The notes under the pieces are model-generated. The model saw only the letters and a list, made by a program, of their open reading frames with translations. It was not told the DNA's origin and ran no database searches. DNA of 64,000 bases from Kluyvera sichuanensis. GTDB lineage: Bacteria > Pseudomonadota > Gammaproteobacteria > Enterobacterales > Enterobacteriaceae. Every line of letters starts with the position of its first letter. The first letter of the stretch is position 1. The DNA is taken from positions 186,001 through 250,000 of the forward strand of contig NZ_JABBJF010000004.1 in NCBI RefSeq assembly GCF_014218705.1, given 5' to 3'. A program made the translations under genes and the position numbers. Positions 31,512 through 40,658 of the stretch are shown piece after piece.

Positions 31512-31644
31512 AATGTCCTGCTCCCATGTCTTGTTATGGAGGCAGTATTTCCGGCGCGGGGTAATTGATAAAGGAATTAAAAATGCTTGTTAATTCCAAT
31601 TCGTTTTTAGAAGAAAAGTGGCAAAAGATAGTTGGAGGGTGGGA

Positions 31645-31720
31645 TTTCCCCAGGGTCGCTGACGCTTGCCCGGGCTACCTATATTTCGTAGCCCGGCCGA
31701 ACGCAGTGACACCGGGAAAA
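31645..31720. repeat. REP-type inverted repeat between tauA and mmuM
   Basis: TTTCCCCAGGGTCGCTGACG and GCCCGGGCTAC pair with GTAGCCCGGCC and GCAGTGACACCGGGAAA, two REP-like halves facing each other around a short AT loop. It lies 8 bp past the mmuM stop and could end the mmu transcript. Confidence 0.75.
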
Positions 31721-31727
31721 CTCAGGT

Positions 31728-32660
31728 TCAGCAGTGCGCCTTCAGCGCCGCAATATCCTTCGGCGTGGTCCGGCAGCAGCCGCCAATCAGCTTCGCCCCG
31801 GCCGCCAGCCACTGCGGCAGATAGCCTTCCAGCGTAGCGCAGGCTTCGCCGTGGTGATGCCAGGTTTTACTTACCGCATCGTAGTGCTCGCCGGAGTTGG
31901 GATAGACCACCAGCGGCAGCGGCGTCAGGCTGTGCAGATATTCCAGCGCCTCAACGGTATTTTCCAGCGCGATACAGTTAATGCCCACCGCCAGAATCTG
32001 CGGATAGTCCGCCAGTAGCGCCAGCACGTCGCGCAGCGGTGTGCCGTCGCTCAGGTGCTGAGCATCGCGCAGGGTAAACGAGAACCATGCCTGCGCTACC
32101 GGGTACGCTTCCAGCAGTTGCGCCAGCGCGCGAATTTCATCGAACGACGGCAGGGTTTCACAGGCCAGCAGGTCAACGCCCGCCTCCAGCAAGGCCTCAA
32201 CGCGCGGGCGATGGAAATCCTGGAACACCTGCGCACTGCGCTGGTAGTCGCCGCGATACTCCGAACCGTCCGCCAGGTAAGCCCCATACGGCCCCACGGA
32301 ACCGGCAATCAGCAGCCCCTTCGCCGCCGGATTTTCCGCACGGTACGAGTCACGAGCCTGCTTCGCCAGCTCTACGCTTTTGGCGATCAGCGAGCGGGCC
32401 TGCGCTTCATTGAGCCCACGCGCGGCAAAGCCGTCCGGCGTCGCCTGATAGCTGGCAGTAATCGCTACCTGCGCCCCGGCGCGGAAGTAGTCGAGATGCA
32501 CGTCATAAATCAGCTGCGGATTTTCCATCAGCACTTTCGCCGACCACAGGCTATCGGCCAGGTCGCAGCCGCGCGCCTCCAGCTCGGTGGCCATCGCGCC
32601 GTCGAGCAGTACAAAGGGATGGTCGGTCAGAATTGAGGTTAAGGGATTATTCTGCGGCAT
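31728..32660 (-). CDS. mmuM: Homocysteine S-methyltransferase MmuM
   Basis: Transfers a methyl group from S-methylmethionine to homocysteine, yielding two methionines. 310 aa, as in E. coli. The start is the ATG of [13 protein letters not shown] (32660), inside the end of mmuP (14-bp overlap). It has the Zn-binding Cys of the BHMT family: Cys in [10 protein letters not shown] and the Cys pair in [11 protein letters not shown]-terminal [14 protein letters not shown] is typical. Second gene of mmuPM. Confidence 0.95.
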   Translation of the reverse strand: MPQNNPLTSILTDHPFVLLDGAMATELEARGCDLADSLWSAKVLMENPQLIYDVHLDYFRAGAQVAITASYQATPDGFAARGLNEAQARSLIAKSVELAKQARDSYRAENPAAKGLLIAGSVGPYGAYLADGSEYRGDYQRSAQVFQDFHRPRVEALLEAGVDLLACETLPSFDEIRALAQLLEAYPVAQAWFSFTLRDAQHLSDGTPLRDVLALLADYPQILAVGINCIALENTVEALEYLHSLTPLPLVVYPNSGEHYDAVSKTWHHHGEACATLEGYLPQWLAAGAKLIGGCCRTTPKDIAALKAHC

Positions 32661-34056
32661 GCTGCGGCGCCTCCTCGGTCGGGCGTGAACGTGTGAGATA
32701 GTAGGCACCATAACACAGCGCCACAAACGGGATCCCGCACCACAGCGCAATCCGCTGCGAAGGGTCAAAAGCCAGGCCAAGACAGGCCACCACGCAGAGC
32801 ACAAAGCCCAGCACCGGCACCAGCGGGTACCACGGCGCGCGGTAGTGCAGTTCGCTCAACGCTTTCCCCTGCTGCAAATGACGACGGCGGAACATAAAGT
32901 GCGAGGCGCAGATGCTAATCCACACCGCCACCACTGCAAAGCCAGAAATTGCCGACAGTGCGACAAACACGGTATCCGGCGCAACGATGCTTGAGAACAG
33001 CGCCAGCAGCCCGCCGAGCATACTGACCGACAGCGCCACCAGCGGCACGCCGTTTTTGGTCAGCTGCGAGAAGCAGCGCGGCAGCGTGCGTTCATTGGAG
33101 AGCGACCACAACATGCGGCCTGAGGCATACAGCCCGGAGTTCGCCGCCGAAAGTATCGCCGTCAGAATCACGAAGTTGAAAATATCCGCCGCGTACGGAA
33201 TCCCCACCTTTTCAAATACCAGCACGAACGGGCTCTTTTCCACGCCCGCCTGCTGCATCGGGATCAGCGCCGCTAACACAAACACGGTACCGATAAAGAA
33301 GATAATCAGCCGCGCAATAGTGGTGCGAATGGCGACCGGAATCACCTTGTGCGGGTTCTCGGTTTCCCCTGCGGCAATACCGATAAGCTCGGTGCCCGAG
33401 AAAGCAAAGTTCACCGCCACCATGGTCATCAGGATAGGCAGCCCGCCGTGCGGGAACCAGCCCTCAGCGGTAATGTTCGACAGCCCCGGTGCGGGCGAGC
33501 CGTCCTGCATCGGAATAAAGCCAAAGATAGCCGCGCCACCAAGGATGATAAACGCCACGATGGTGATGACCTTCACCAGCGAGAACCAGAACTCGCCTTC
33601 GGCAAAGAAGCGGGTCGAAATGACGTTAAGGCCGAAAATGAGTACGCAGAACAGCAGACACCAGATCCACACCGGTACCTGCGGGAACCAGTACTGCATA
33701 CAGAAACCGGCGGCGGTAAAGCTCGAACCGAGCGCCACCGTCCAGGTGAGCCAGTAGAGCCACGCCACGGTGTAGCCGGTGGCCGGGCCAAGGTAGCGTG
33801 AGGCGTAAAGGTGAAACGCGCCGGTTTCCGGCATCGCCACCGACAGTTCGCCAAGACACTGCATCACCAGCCAGACGACCAGCGCGCCAATCAGATAGGC
33901 CAGCAGCGTACCCGCCGCGCCGGTGGTGGAGATGATATAGCCGGTATTGAAAAACAGCCCTGTGCCAATAACGCCACCCAGCGACAGCATAATCAGGTGG
34001 CGGGTTTTCATGGTGCGCTTTAACTGCCCACCTTGTTGTTGTGTTGTGTTTTGCAT
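32647..34056 (-). CDS. mmuP: S-methylmethionine permease MmuP
   Basis: APC-family amino acid permease, 469 aa with about 12 membrane helices. N-terminal [20 protein letters not shown] is the substrate-binding GxG motif of the family, and [20 protein letters not shown] is the amino acid transporter signature. It supplies MmuM with substrate. A three-box MetJ operator lies 11 bp upstream of the start. Confidence 0.95.
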   Translation of the reverse strand: MQNTTQQQGGQLKRTMKTRHLIMLSLGGVIGTGLFFNTGYIISTTGAAGTLLAYLIGALVVWLVMQCLGELSVAMPETGAFHLYASRYLGPATGYTVAWLYWLTWTVALGSSFTAAGFCMQYWFPQVPVWIWCLLFCVLIFGLNVISTRFFAEGEFWFSLVKVITIVAFIILGGAAIFGFIPMQDGSPAPGLSNITAEGWFPHGGLPILMTMVAVNFAFSGTELIGIAAGETENPHKVIPVAIRTTIARLIIFFIGTVFVLAALIPMQQAGVEKSPFVLVFEKVGIPYAADIFNFVILTAILSAANSGLYASGRMLWSLSNERTLPRCFSQLTKNGVPLVALSVSMLGGLLALFSSIVAPDTVFVALSAISGFAVVAVWISICASHFMFRRRHLQQGKALSELHYRAPWYPLVPVLGFVLCVVACLGLAFDPSQRIALWCGIPFVALCYGAYYLTRSRPTEEAPQHAAE

Positions 34057-34067
34057 TATTACCTTCT

Positions 34068-34091
34068 AAACGTATGGACATCTAAACATCC
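34068..34091 (-). promoter_or_regulatory. MetJ operator upstream of mmuPM
   Basis: On the minus strand three contiguous 8-bp met boxes, GGATGTTT, AGATGTCC and ATACGTTT, compare well with AGACGTCT. MetJ-SAM should repress mmuPM when methionine is plentiful. Confidence 0.82.
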
Positions 34092-34174
34092 AAATCAGAA
34101 GGAGGTTATACAACGATTGCGGGTCAATTGCAAAGCGGGGGGATCACCAGAAATGAGGGAGGGTGCGGGGTTTT

Positions 34175-34259
34175 CCCCCTCACCCTAACCCTCTCCCCGT
34201 AGGGGCGAGGGGACCGCTTTTCTCCCTCTCCCTTCCAGGGAGAGGGCCGGGGTGAGGGT
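34175..34259. repeat. Dispersed CCCTCACCC/CCCTCTCCC repeat, copy 3
   Basis: Full-length copy: CCCTCACCC, hairpin CCTCTCCCC with GGGGCGAGG, then CCCTCTCCC with GGGAGAGGG, closing with GGGGTGAGGG. Lies between mmuP and the roxA stop. Confidence 0.78.
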
Positions 34260-34279
34260 ACAACGCGCACCCTCACCGA

Positions 34280-35401
34280 TTACTCGTCGAAGAACCAGTA
34301 CCCCTGATTAATCAACGCCGTCAGCTCCACCACAAAAGCAGGATTATGCAACGCCTCGCCGAGCAACGTGCTATTCACTTCGGTATAGCGGCTCAGCGCA
34401 TCCATCGCCTGTGGCGCGCAGGTCTCCACCCGCTCGCTGTTAATAAAGAAGCAGCCGCCGATATTCAGCACCCGCAGGCCGTTCAGACGACGCAGGGTTT
34501 CACCGTCTTCCAGCGCGGCAGCAACCTCTTCCGGCTCGTACGGCGGCTCGGCTGGTGCCAGATCCAGCTCATGACGCGGCGTGCTGATAAAGCTGCCGAA
34601 CCACTGCTTAAAATCATCCGGCTGGCGGATCATATCGATCATCATGGTGCGCAGACGCTCCAGCTCATGATCTTCCACTTTCCCCGCGTGTTCGCGGCAG
34701 GTCAGATCCGGGTCGGTGTAGTACTTCTCACCCAGATCGTTTTCCAACGCGTAGTCCGCAAAGCTGCTGATCAGATCGCGACCGTTCGGCCCACGGAAGC
34801 CAACGGAGTAGTTCAGCGTCGCTTCAAAGGTATAACCATCGTGCGGGAATCCAGGCGGAATATAGAGAATATCGCCCGGTTCCATTTCCACTTCGATAAT
34901 TGGCGTAAAGGGTTCGACATGCAGCAACGCCGGGTGCGGGCAGTGCTGTTTTAACGGCAGCGCATCGCCCACACGCCAACGACGGCGGCCCATGCCCTGG
35001 ATAATAAATACGTCGTACGGGTCAATGTGCGGCCCGACGCCGCCGCCCGGTACCGAGAAGGAGATCATCAGGTCATCCAGCCGCCAGTCCGGCAGCACGC
35101 GGAACGGACGCACCAGTTCGGCGGAAGGTTCATGCCAGTGGTTCACCGCCTGCGCCAGCAGTGACCAGTTTTCCTCACCCAGATGGTCAAAATCTTCAAA
35201 CGGGCCGTTGCTGGCCTGCCATTTGCCGTCGGCGTGGCTGACCAGACGGCTATCGACTTCCATCTCCATTGCCAGACCGGCCAGTTCATCCGGGGTAATC
35301 GGGTCAACGAAGTTCGGGAACGCGTTCTTCAGGACGACCGGTTGCTTCTGCCAGTATTTTTCTAAAAATTCCGGCCAGTTGAGGTTCAGTTGATAAGCCA
35401 T
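34280..35401 (-). CDS. roxA: Ribosomal protein uL16 arginine 3-hydroxylase RoxA
   Basis: JmjC-type Fe(II)/2-oxoglutarate oxygenase (YcfD) that hydroxylates an arginine of ribosomal protein L16. 373 aa, same as E. coli. The HxD...H iron triad is H125, D127 (GPHIDPYDVF) and H187 (PPGFPHDGY). A dimerisation helix region and C-terminal winged-helix-like domain follow. In E. coli it adjoins phoPQ; here it lies between mmuP and a diguanylate cyclase gene, so the neighbourhood has been rearranged. Confidence 0.95.
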   Translation of the reverse strand: MAYQLNLNWPEFLEKYWQKQPVVLKNAFPNFVDPITPDELAGLAMEMEVDSRLVSHADGKWQASNGPFEDFDHLGEENWSLLAQAVNHWHEPSAELVRPFRVLPDWRLDDLMISFSVPGGGVGPHIDPYDVFIIQGMGRRRWRVGDALPLKQHCPHPALLHVEPFTPIIEVEMEPGDILYIPPGFPHDGYTFEATLNYSVGFRGPNGRDLISSFADYALENDLGEKYYTDPDLTCREHAGKVEDHELERLRTMMIDMIRQPDDFKQWFGSFISTPRHELDLAPAEPPYEPEEVAAALEDGETLRRLNGLRVLNIGGCFFINSERVETCAPQAMDALSRYTEVNSTLLGEALHNPAFVVELTALINQGYWFFDE

Positions 35402-35440
35402 GTTTCTTTACCATCACAGTAGAGGAGTAGGCCCGATTAT

Positions 35441-35465
35441 AAAGAGGCCCGCTGCGGGCCTCTTT
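35441..35465 (-). terminator. Terminator of the diguanylate cyclase gene
   Basis: Perfect 11-bp stem AAAGAGGCCCG (35441-35451) with CGGGCCTCTTT (35455-35465), 3-nt loop. It lies 40 bp before the roxA start. Confidence 0.82.
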
Positions 35466-35491
35466 GTGGTGAATCAATGTGGTGAATCAAT
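35466..35491. repeat. Tandem 13-bp duplication
   Basis: GTGGTGAATCAAT occurs twice head to tail, between the cyclase stop and its terminator. Probably replication slippage. Confidence 0.8.
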
Positions 35492-35506
35492 TGCCGAGCC
35501 CTATGC

Positions 35507-36805
35507 TTACACCGCGACAACGCGGTTACGCCCCTGCTGTTTGGCGCGATAAAGCGCCGCATCGCTGCTGTGGATAAGCTCGGCACCAATATCCGCCGGG
35601 CTCTGGATGCTGCAAACATACAGCGGCGCATCCCAGGTCATCACGCCAAGGCTGATGGTCAGCACGCCGCCAAGCGGGCTGGTTTCATGTTCGATATTCA
35701 GATCCATCACCCGTTCGCGCAGACGTTCGGCCACCGCTCGCGCCCCCTCTGCACCGGTATCCGGCAGCATGATTAAAAACTCTTCGCCGCCATAGCGGCT
35801 GACGCTATCGTCCGGCCTCAGCCCGCCCTTCAACGCGTCCGCCACGGCCTTCAGCACGCGGTCGCCCGCCTGATGGCCGTAGGTATCGTTATAGCGTTTG
35901 AAAAAATCGAGGTCGGCCATACACAGTGAGAGTGATGCCCCCTCACGCTGGGCGCGGGTGATTTCATAGTTCAGCCGTTCGTCCATGTAGCGGCGGTTAA
36001 ATAATCCGGTCAGATGGTCCCGCTCGGCGTACTGCAGCAGTACCTGGTTAGCGCTGGCGAGCTGCTGTTCCGCCAGTTTGCGGTCGGTAATGTCCATCCA
36101 CGCGGAGGAGATCCCCGCCACGTTTCCGCCCGCGTCATACACCGGCATTGGCTTAATATAGAAGTAGCGTCCGTAGAGGAATACTTCTTTGCTGGTGATT
36201 TCCTCTCCGGCATCAAGTCGAATAAAATCCTGCTGAAACAACAGATTCCATTCTGGCATGATATCCCGTAGGCACTGGCCAATCAGCACATCTTCCGGCT
36301 GCCCAAGCAGCTCGCCCATCGCTTTATTCGCTTTGGTGAGCTGTCCAAAACGATTGATCACGCACAGCGCCAGCGGCGTGTTCTGGTAGATAGACTCCAG
36401 CTGCAATACCCGTTCACCAAGCTGCGAGATGTCGCGGTCGATACCGCGATACCCGGTTAACTCTCCCTCGGCATCAAAAAGCGGAATGCCGCTGGTTTCG
36501 ATGATTACCGCGCTGCCATCTGCCCGACGGTTGCGGTTAATCATGCCGTTGAAGGGCTGCCGGGAAGCCAGAACATCGCCAAAGAATTTCTGTACCCGCT
36601 CTGACTCTGCCGGTTCCATAAAATCAAACGGTGCGCGGCCCAGCACCTCTTCAGGCGAGTAGCCCAGCAGGTTATTCACCACGTTGGATACCCACACATA
36701 GCGCCCCTGCGCGTCAACCTCCCAGATCCAATCCGTATTGTGGTTGAGAAGATCCGCGAGCTTATCGGCTGCGCTCATACTCCCCTGCGCGAATTGCTTA
36801 TCCAT
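35507..36805 (-). CDS. PAS-PAS-GGDEF diguanylate cyclase
   Basis: 432-aa soluble protein predicted to make cyclic di-GMP. PAS 1 (about 15-128) has DWIWEVDAQGRYVWVS and ends GYRGIDRDISQ. PAS 2 (about 135-245) ends SSAWMDITDRKLAE. A short helix leads to GGDEF (about 262-430). The catalytic motif is intact, RYGGEEF (339-343), and the inhibitory site RPDD (330-333) lies exactly five residues before it, so product feedback is expected. No membrane segment. What the PAS domains sense is unknown. It is not an orthologue of dgcC, which is missing from its usual place beside proC. Confidence 0.87.
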   Translation of the reverse strand: MDKQFAQGSMSAADKLADLLNHNTDWIWEVDAQGRYVWVSNVVNNLLGYSPEEVLGRAPFDFMEPAESERVQKFFGDVLASRQPFNGMINRNRRADGSAVIIETSGIPLFDAEGELTGYRGIDRDISQLGERVLQLESIYQNTPLALCVINRFGQLTKANKAMGELLGQPEDVLIGQCLRDIMPEWNLLFQQDFIRLDAGEEITSKEVFLYGRYFYIKPMPVYDAGGNVAGISSAWMDITDRKLAEQQLASANQVLLQYAERDHLTGLFNRRYMDERLNYEITRAQREGASLSLCMADLDFFKRYNDTYGHQAGDRVLKAVADALKGGLRPDDSVSRYGGEEFLIMLPDTGAEGARAVAERLRERVMDLNIEHETSPLGGVLTISLGVMTWDAPLYVCSIQSPADIGAELIHSSDAALYRAKQQGRNRVVAV

Positions 36806-36970
36806 TGCTTTCCCGTCCTTTTCCGTTAGCGCCCCGCTTGCTTTACTGCACGGTTAAAAAACAACCACTTCATCAACCAACACATAATGAGTGGCTATTT
36901 AATAATCACAAATGCTTTAACAATATGTGCTATTGAACTATTTTATAGCAAGAATAAAGGAGGCCGGTTT

Positions 36971-37186
36971 GTGATTTTAATAAAATATTCATGTCCTAAA
37001 TGTAACCATACAACAGAAATTACCGATGTTGAAAAAATAACGAACTCCGCTGACGAATATCCTTTATGCTGCGCTGGCTGCGGTCAGCATTTTAGCAAAA
37101 CGACGTTGGCTAATTTTGCCCGTCAGCGTGCGGAAGAGATGATAAAGTGCGCATTATCACGATTAAAAAAAGACACTGATAAATAA
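36971..37186 (+). CDS. Small zinc-ribbon-like protein
   Basis: 71-aa protein of unknown function. It starts with GTG at 36971, seven bases after a strong AAAGGAGG; an upstream in-frame ATG (36887) lacks a ribosome site. Two Cys pairs (CPKC near residue 8 and CAGC near residue 38, with a further Cys before it) look like a zinc ribbon, followed by a basic helix (NFARQRAEEMIKCALSRLKK). The local base composition is much more AT-rich than its neighbours, which suggests acquisition. I cannot assign a role. Confidence 0.65.
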   Translation: MILIKYSCPKCNHTTEITDVEKITNSADEYPLCCAGCGQHFSKTTLANFARQRAEEMIKCALSRLKKDTDK

Positions 37187-37216
37187 TAACGAAGCACGTA
37201 CTTTGATTGGTTTATA

Positions 37217-37234
37217 GCACTAATGTATTAGTGC
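37217..37234. promoter_or_regulatory. Perfect 8-bp dyad after the zinc-ribbon gene
   Basis: GCACTAAT-GT-ATTAGTGC, 31 bp past the stop. No U tract follows, so an operator for a dimeric repressor is as likely as a terminator. Confidence 0.4.
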
Positions 37235-37415
37235 GCGGGGAAAATAGCTTCCATCTCATATAAAAGCGATATAAATAATACTTCAGACAGCCTTCCCTTC
37301 TGCCAACAATATCAACAGCCCCTTTATTTCTCAATCCAACAAATATCCCTACGCCTGATATTTTAAATATTTATTTGATTCTGATAAGTTGAGCGGCAGG
37401 TAGAGGCAGGGTAAA

Positions 37416-37452
37416 ACCCGGAGTCGGCGCTTACGCGCCTTGTCCGGGCGAC
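37416..37452. repeat. REP-type palindrome after hpaC
   Basis: ACCCGGAGTCGGCGCTTACG with CGCCTTGTCCGGGCGAC, 12 bp past the hpaC stop. Confidence 0.65.
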
Positions 37453-37463
37453 AAGAGAGAGGG

Positions 37464-37979
37464 TTAGACTAACGCTTCCGCTTCCATCATCACCGGATGA
37501 AAACGGCGTTTGAAATAGATAAGCCCGTGGCTCTCCGCTTCCCCCAATGCAATGTTCTGAATCTCCACCAGATAGACCAGATGGCTACCGATGGTCTGCA
37601 CCTGACGAATTTCACCTTCCAGGCTTGCCAGCGACCCTTTCAGCACCGGTTGTTCCAGTACGCCGCGCTGCCAGCCGGAGAGCCCGAAGCGCTCGTCCAT
37701 CGCCATACCGGTCATCCCGGCGAAGTGACGGGCCATGATCTCCTGCTCGTGGTTGAGCACGTTGATGCACAGCTTGCCGTTGCCCTGAAATACCGGGTTC
37801 ATCGCGCTGTTGGCGTTGATACAGACCATCACCGACGGCGGTGAATCCGTTACCGAACAAACCGCAGTGGCGGTGATGCCGCAGCGGCCCGCTTCCCCTT
37901 CGGTGGTGACGACGTTAACGGCGGCCGACAGGCTGGCCATGGCATCGCGAAAACGCAGACGTTGTTCATCTAATTGCAT
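37464..37979 (-). CDS. hpaC: 4-hydroxyphenylacetate 3-monooxygenase reductase HpaC
   Basis: Flavin reductase that supplies FADH2 to HpaB using NADH. 171 aa, flavin reductase-like fold: RDAMASLSAAVNVVTTEG, GITATAVCSVTDSPPSVMVCIN (flavin-binding) and GHGLIYF-like SHGLIYFKRRFHPV. Second gene of hpaBC, 19 bp after hpaB. Confidence 0.96.
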   Translation of the reverse strand: MQLDEQRLRFRDAMASLSAAVNVVTTEGEAGRCGITATAVCSVTDSPPSVMVCINANSAMNPVFQGNGKLCINVLNHEQEIMARHFAGMTGMAMDERFGLSGWQRGVLEQPVLKGSLASLEGEIRQVQTIGSHLVYLVEIQNIALGEAESHGLIYFKRRFHPVMMEAEALV

Positions 37980-37998
37980 TGTGACCTCCCGCTGCGAA

Positions 37999-39561
37999 TT
38001 ACTTCAGCAGCTTATCCAGCAGATTAATATCAGCGTTGTTGTGCAGGTGTGGCACCGTCCAGCCGTTCTGATCGTATTCAGACAGGCAGCGATCGACCAT
38101 CGCCATCATTTTGTCCATGTTGCCGGAGGTTTGCGCCTGACGCAGACACTGCAGGCGGATCTCATCCTGGCTACCGGAGTAGTTAATTTCATACAGCTCG
38201 TGGCGGCCGCCGAACTCGCTGCCGATCGCATCCCACATCAGTTTTAAGATCTTGATACGCTCGACGTGATCCATCCCGTTGGAGCCGCGCACGTACTTCG
38301 CCAGGTACTGGTCGATCTGCGGGTTGTTCAGGTCACGGGCGCTCGACGGCAGGTAGATAAGCCCACTGGTGACGTTACGTTCAATGATGTTTTTGATCTT
38401 GGCGTAGGCCATCGGGGCCATCACGCGGTAGGTTTGCAGCGCCGCGTGGTCCGGCAGGTACGCGCCGTTAACCCACGGGGTCGCTTCAGAGCACATGGAG
38501 TCGCTCAGCGCCCAGAACATGTTGCGCCATGCCACCACTTCACCAAGATCCGCCTGCACGCCGCGGAACTCAGAAGTGCCGGTACACTCCAGCGATTTCT
38601 TCAGCAGGCCGGTAATAAAGTCGAGCTTCACCGCCAGACGTACGCACGCCTGCAACGGATACATACGGGCAAAACCGCCTTCCATCGTCCAGCGACGGCA
38701 GCGATCGAAATCGCGGTAGATCAGCACGTTTTCCCACGGGATCAGTACTTTATCCATCACCAGGATCGCGTCGTTCTCGTCAAAGCGGCTGGAGAGCGGA
38801 TAGTCGTACGGTGAACCAGTTGCGCCCGCCACCAGCTCGTAGGAAGCGCGGGAAATCAGCTTCACGCCTTCGGCATCCATCGGCGCGACGAACATCAGCG
38901 CGAAGTCCGGGTTTTCGCCCATCACCTGCGCGGAGCCAAAGCCAATCATGTTGTAGTGAGTCAGCGCCGAGTTGGTCGCCACCACTTTCGCGCCGCTGAC
39001 GATAATCCCGGCATCGGTCTCTTTTTCCAGCTTGATGTAGACATCTTTCACTTCATCCGCTGGCTTGTGACGGTCAATTGGCGGGTTGACGATCGCGTGG
39101 TTGAAGTACAGGCCAGTTTCCTGAATGCGCGAGTACCAGTGGCGGGCGTTCTGCTCGAACTGGCCGTAGAACGCCGGGTTCGCGCCCAGCGCGCTGCCGA
39201 AGGCCGCTTTGTAGTCCGGGGTGCGCCCCATCCAGCCGTAGGAGAGACGTGACCACTCGGCGATGGCGTCGCGCTGCTGGCGCAGGTCGTCGGCACTTTT
39301 CGCCACGCGGAAGAATTTGTGAGTGTAGCCGCCGCTGCCGGTATCGGTGTTCCAGCACAGCTTGTCCTGCATTTCCGGTTTGTGCAGCGCATCGTACAGC
39401 TGGCCCACCGAGGCCGCCGCGTTGCGGAACGCAGGGTGGGTGGTGACATCCTTGACGCGTTCGCCGTAGATGTAGATCTCACGGCCATCCTGCAGGCTTT
39501 TCAGGTACTCTTCACCGGTTAACGGGCGTTTGGTGTCTGCGCGGAAATCTTCAGGTTTCAT
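37999..39561 (-). CDS. hpaB: 4-hydroxyphenylacetate 3-monooxygenase oxygenase HpaB
   Basis: FADH2-dependent hydroxylase converting 4-hydroxyphenylacetate to 3,4-dihydroxyphenylacetate. 520 aa, full length. Acyl-CoA dehydrogenase-like fold; typical stretches are MKPEDFRADTKRPLTGEEYL, TDTGSGGYTHKFF, GWMGRTPDYKAAF and SGAKVVATNSALTHYN. The start has TGGAGTG upstream. hpaBC forms its own unit after hpaA, with a 194-bp promoter gap. Confidence 0.97.
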   Translation of the reverse strand: MKPEDFRADTKRPLTGEEYLKSLQDGREIYIYGERVKDVTTHPAFRNAAASVGQLYDALHKPEMQDKLCWNTDTGSGGYTHKFFRVAKSADDLRQQRDAIAEWSRLSYGWMGRTPDYKAAFGSALGANPAFYGQFEQNARHWYSRIQETGLYFNHAIVNPPIDRHKPADEVKDVYIKLEKETDAGIIVSGAKVVATNSALTHYNMIGFGSAQVMGENPDFALMFVAPMDAEGVKLISRASYELVAGATGSPYDYPLSSRFDENDAILVMDKVLIPWENVLIYRDFDRCRRWTMEGGFARMYPLQACVRLAVKLDFITGLLKKSLECTGTSEFRGVQADLGEVVAWRNMFWALSDSMCSEATPWVNGAYLPDHAALQTYRVMAPMAYAKIKNIIERNVTSGLIYLPSSARDLNNPQIDQYLAKYVRGSNGMDHVERIKILKLMWDAIGSEFGGRHELYEINYSGSQDEIRLQCLRQAQTSGNMDKMMAMVDRCLSEYDQNGWTVPHLHNNADINLLDKLLK

Positions 39562-39722
39562 TCGGGTACACTCCAGTATTCATCGGATTTGTTAAATTTA
39601 TGTTTTGTTCTTGTTTCGTAATTGAAGCGTTTAAAGGGCAGGCGGTGAAGAGACTTTTGGGTCAACGGCTGGTACTTTTCGGGCGAGGGGTGGTTCTGTG
39701 ATCTGGGTAGGGTTTGGTGCGG

Positions 39723-39753
39723 TTCCCGGCGGCGCTTCGCTTGGCCGGGGAAA
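39723..39753. repeat. REP element upstream of hpaB
   Basis: TTCCCGGCGGCGCTTCGCTT followed by GGCCGGGGAAA, a single REP-like palindrome just past the hpaA stop. Confidence 0.7.
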
Positions 39754-39755
39754 AA

Positions 39756-40646
39756 TCACGACACCGGTACTTTCTGCGCGCGAAACGCACTCGGCGAACA
39801 TCCCACTAAGCGGTTAAAAAAGCGGGCAAAATAGGCCGGATCCTTAAACCCAAGCTGCCAGGCAATCTCGCTCACCGCGCTGTCGGAAAACAGCAGCAGC
39901 CGCTTGGCCTCGCGCAGTTGCCTGTCGAATATCAACCTCTTCGGCGGGCGGTTGGCGAAGCGGCGGCAGATATCCGTCAGCCGGGATTCGGTCAGATGCA
40001 GCTCGTTGGCGTAGTCCGGTACCGTCCAGTGACGGTGATAGTGGGTATCAATCATCTGGTTAAAGCGCTGAAACAGCTTCAGCTCGCCGCGTACGCCGCT
40101 GGCCGCGTGGTCGTCCAGCGGCGCGTTGCGCAGTAGCAGCGTGAACACCGCCTGCGCCAGCAGCACCAGCGTGTGCTCTCGCCCCGCCAGGTCGGACGTC
40201 GACTCGCGCTGAATCAGCCGCCAGTAGTGCGCCAGCGCCGCCAGCTCTTCAGGCTTGTCCGCCAGCGACAGGCACATCCCCGGCAGGCCAAACGCCTCGC
40301 GGGTGCCGGGATACAGCACCTCCAGCAGCGGCCAGACCAAATCTTCGCGAACCGTCAGCACGTGGCCGTCGCTGTCCGACTCGGTGATAAACGCGTGCGG
40401 TACCGACGGTGGCGTCAGCACGAAAAGCGGTGCCTGCACCGAATAGCGATGATCGTCGAGCTGCAGCTCAATCTGCCCGGTATCAAGAAAATGCATCTGG
40501 AAAAACTGATCGTGTCGATGCGCCTGCATATCGCGGCCAAAAAACGCCGCCATGCGAGCGAACGACTGATAGTGCACATCCTTGCTGCCGAGACTCTCCT
40601 CATACTCGGTGCTGATGTCGATATTGGTAATCGCACGCTGGCACAT
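39756..40646 (-). CDS. hpaA: AraC-family activator HpaA
   Basis: Activates hpaBC in response to 4-hydroxyphenylacetate. 296 aa. The N-terminal cupin-like effector domain has MQAHRHDQFFQMHFLDTG and LTPPSVPHAF. The C-terminal double helix-turn-helix (about 195-290) has YANELHLTESRLTDICRRF and the AraC signature SEIAWQLGFKDPAYFARFFNR. It follows hpaX by 12 bp. Confidence 0.95.
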   Translation of the reverse strand: MCQRAITNIDISTEYEESLGSKDVHYQSFARMAAFFGRDMQAHRHDQFFQMHFLDTGQIELQLDDHRYSVQAPLFVLTPPSVPHAFITESDSDGHVLTVREDLVWPLLEVLYPGTREAFGLPGMCLSLADKPEELAALAHYWRLIQRESTSDLAGREHTLVLLAQAVFTLLLRNAPLDDHAASGVRGELKLFQRFNQMIDTHYHRHWTVPDYANELHLTESRLTDICRRFANRPPKRLIFDRQLREAKRLLLFSDSAVSEIAWQLGFKDPAYFARFFNRLVGCSPSAFRAQKVPVS

Positions 40647-40658
40647 AGCGGCGGCTCC

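Noticed and set aside
31565..31837. Open frame of 90 codons upstream of tauA
   Set aside because: It runs through a REP element and into mmuM on the opposite strand; no family resemblance.
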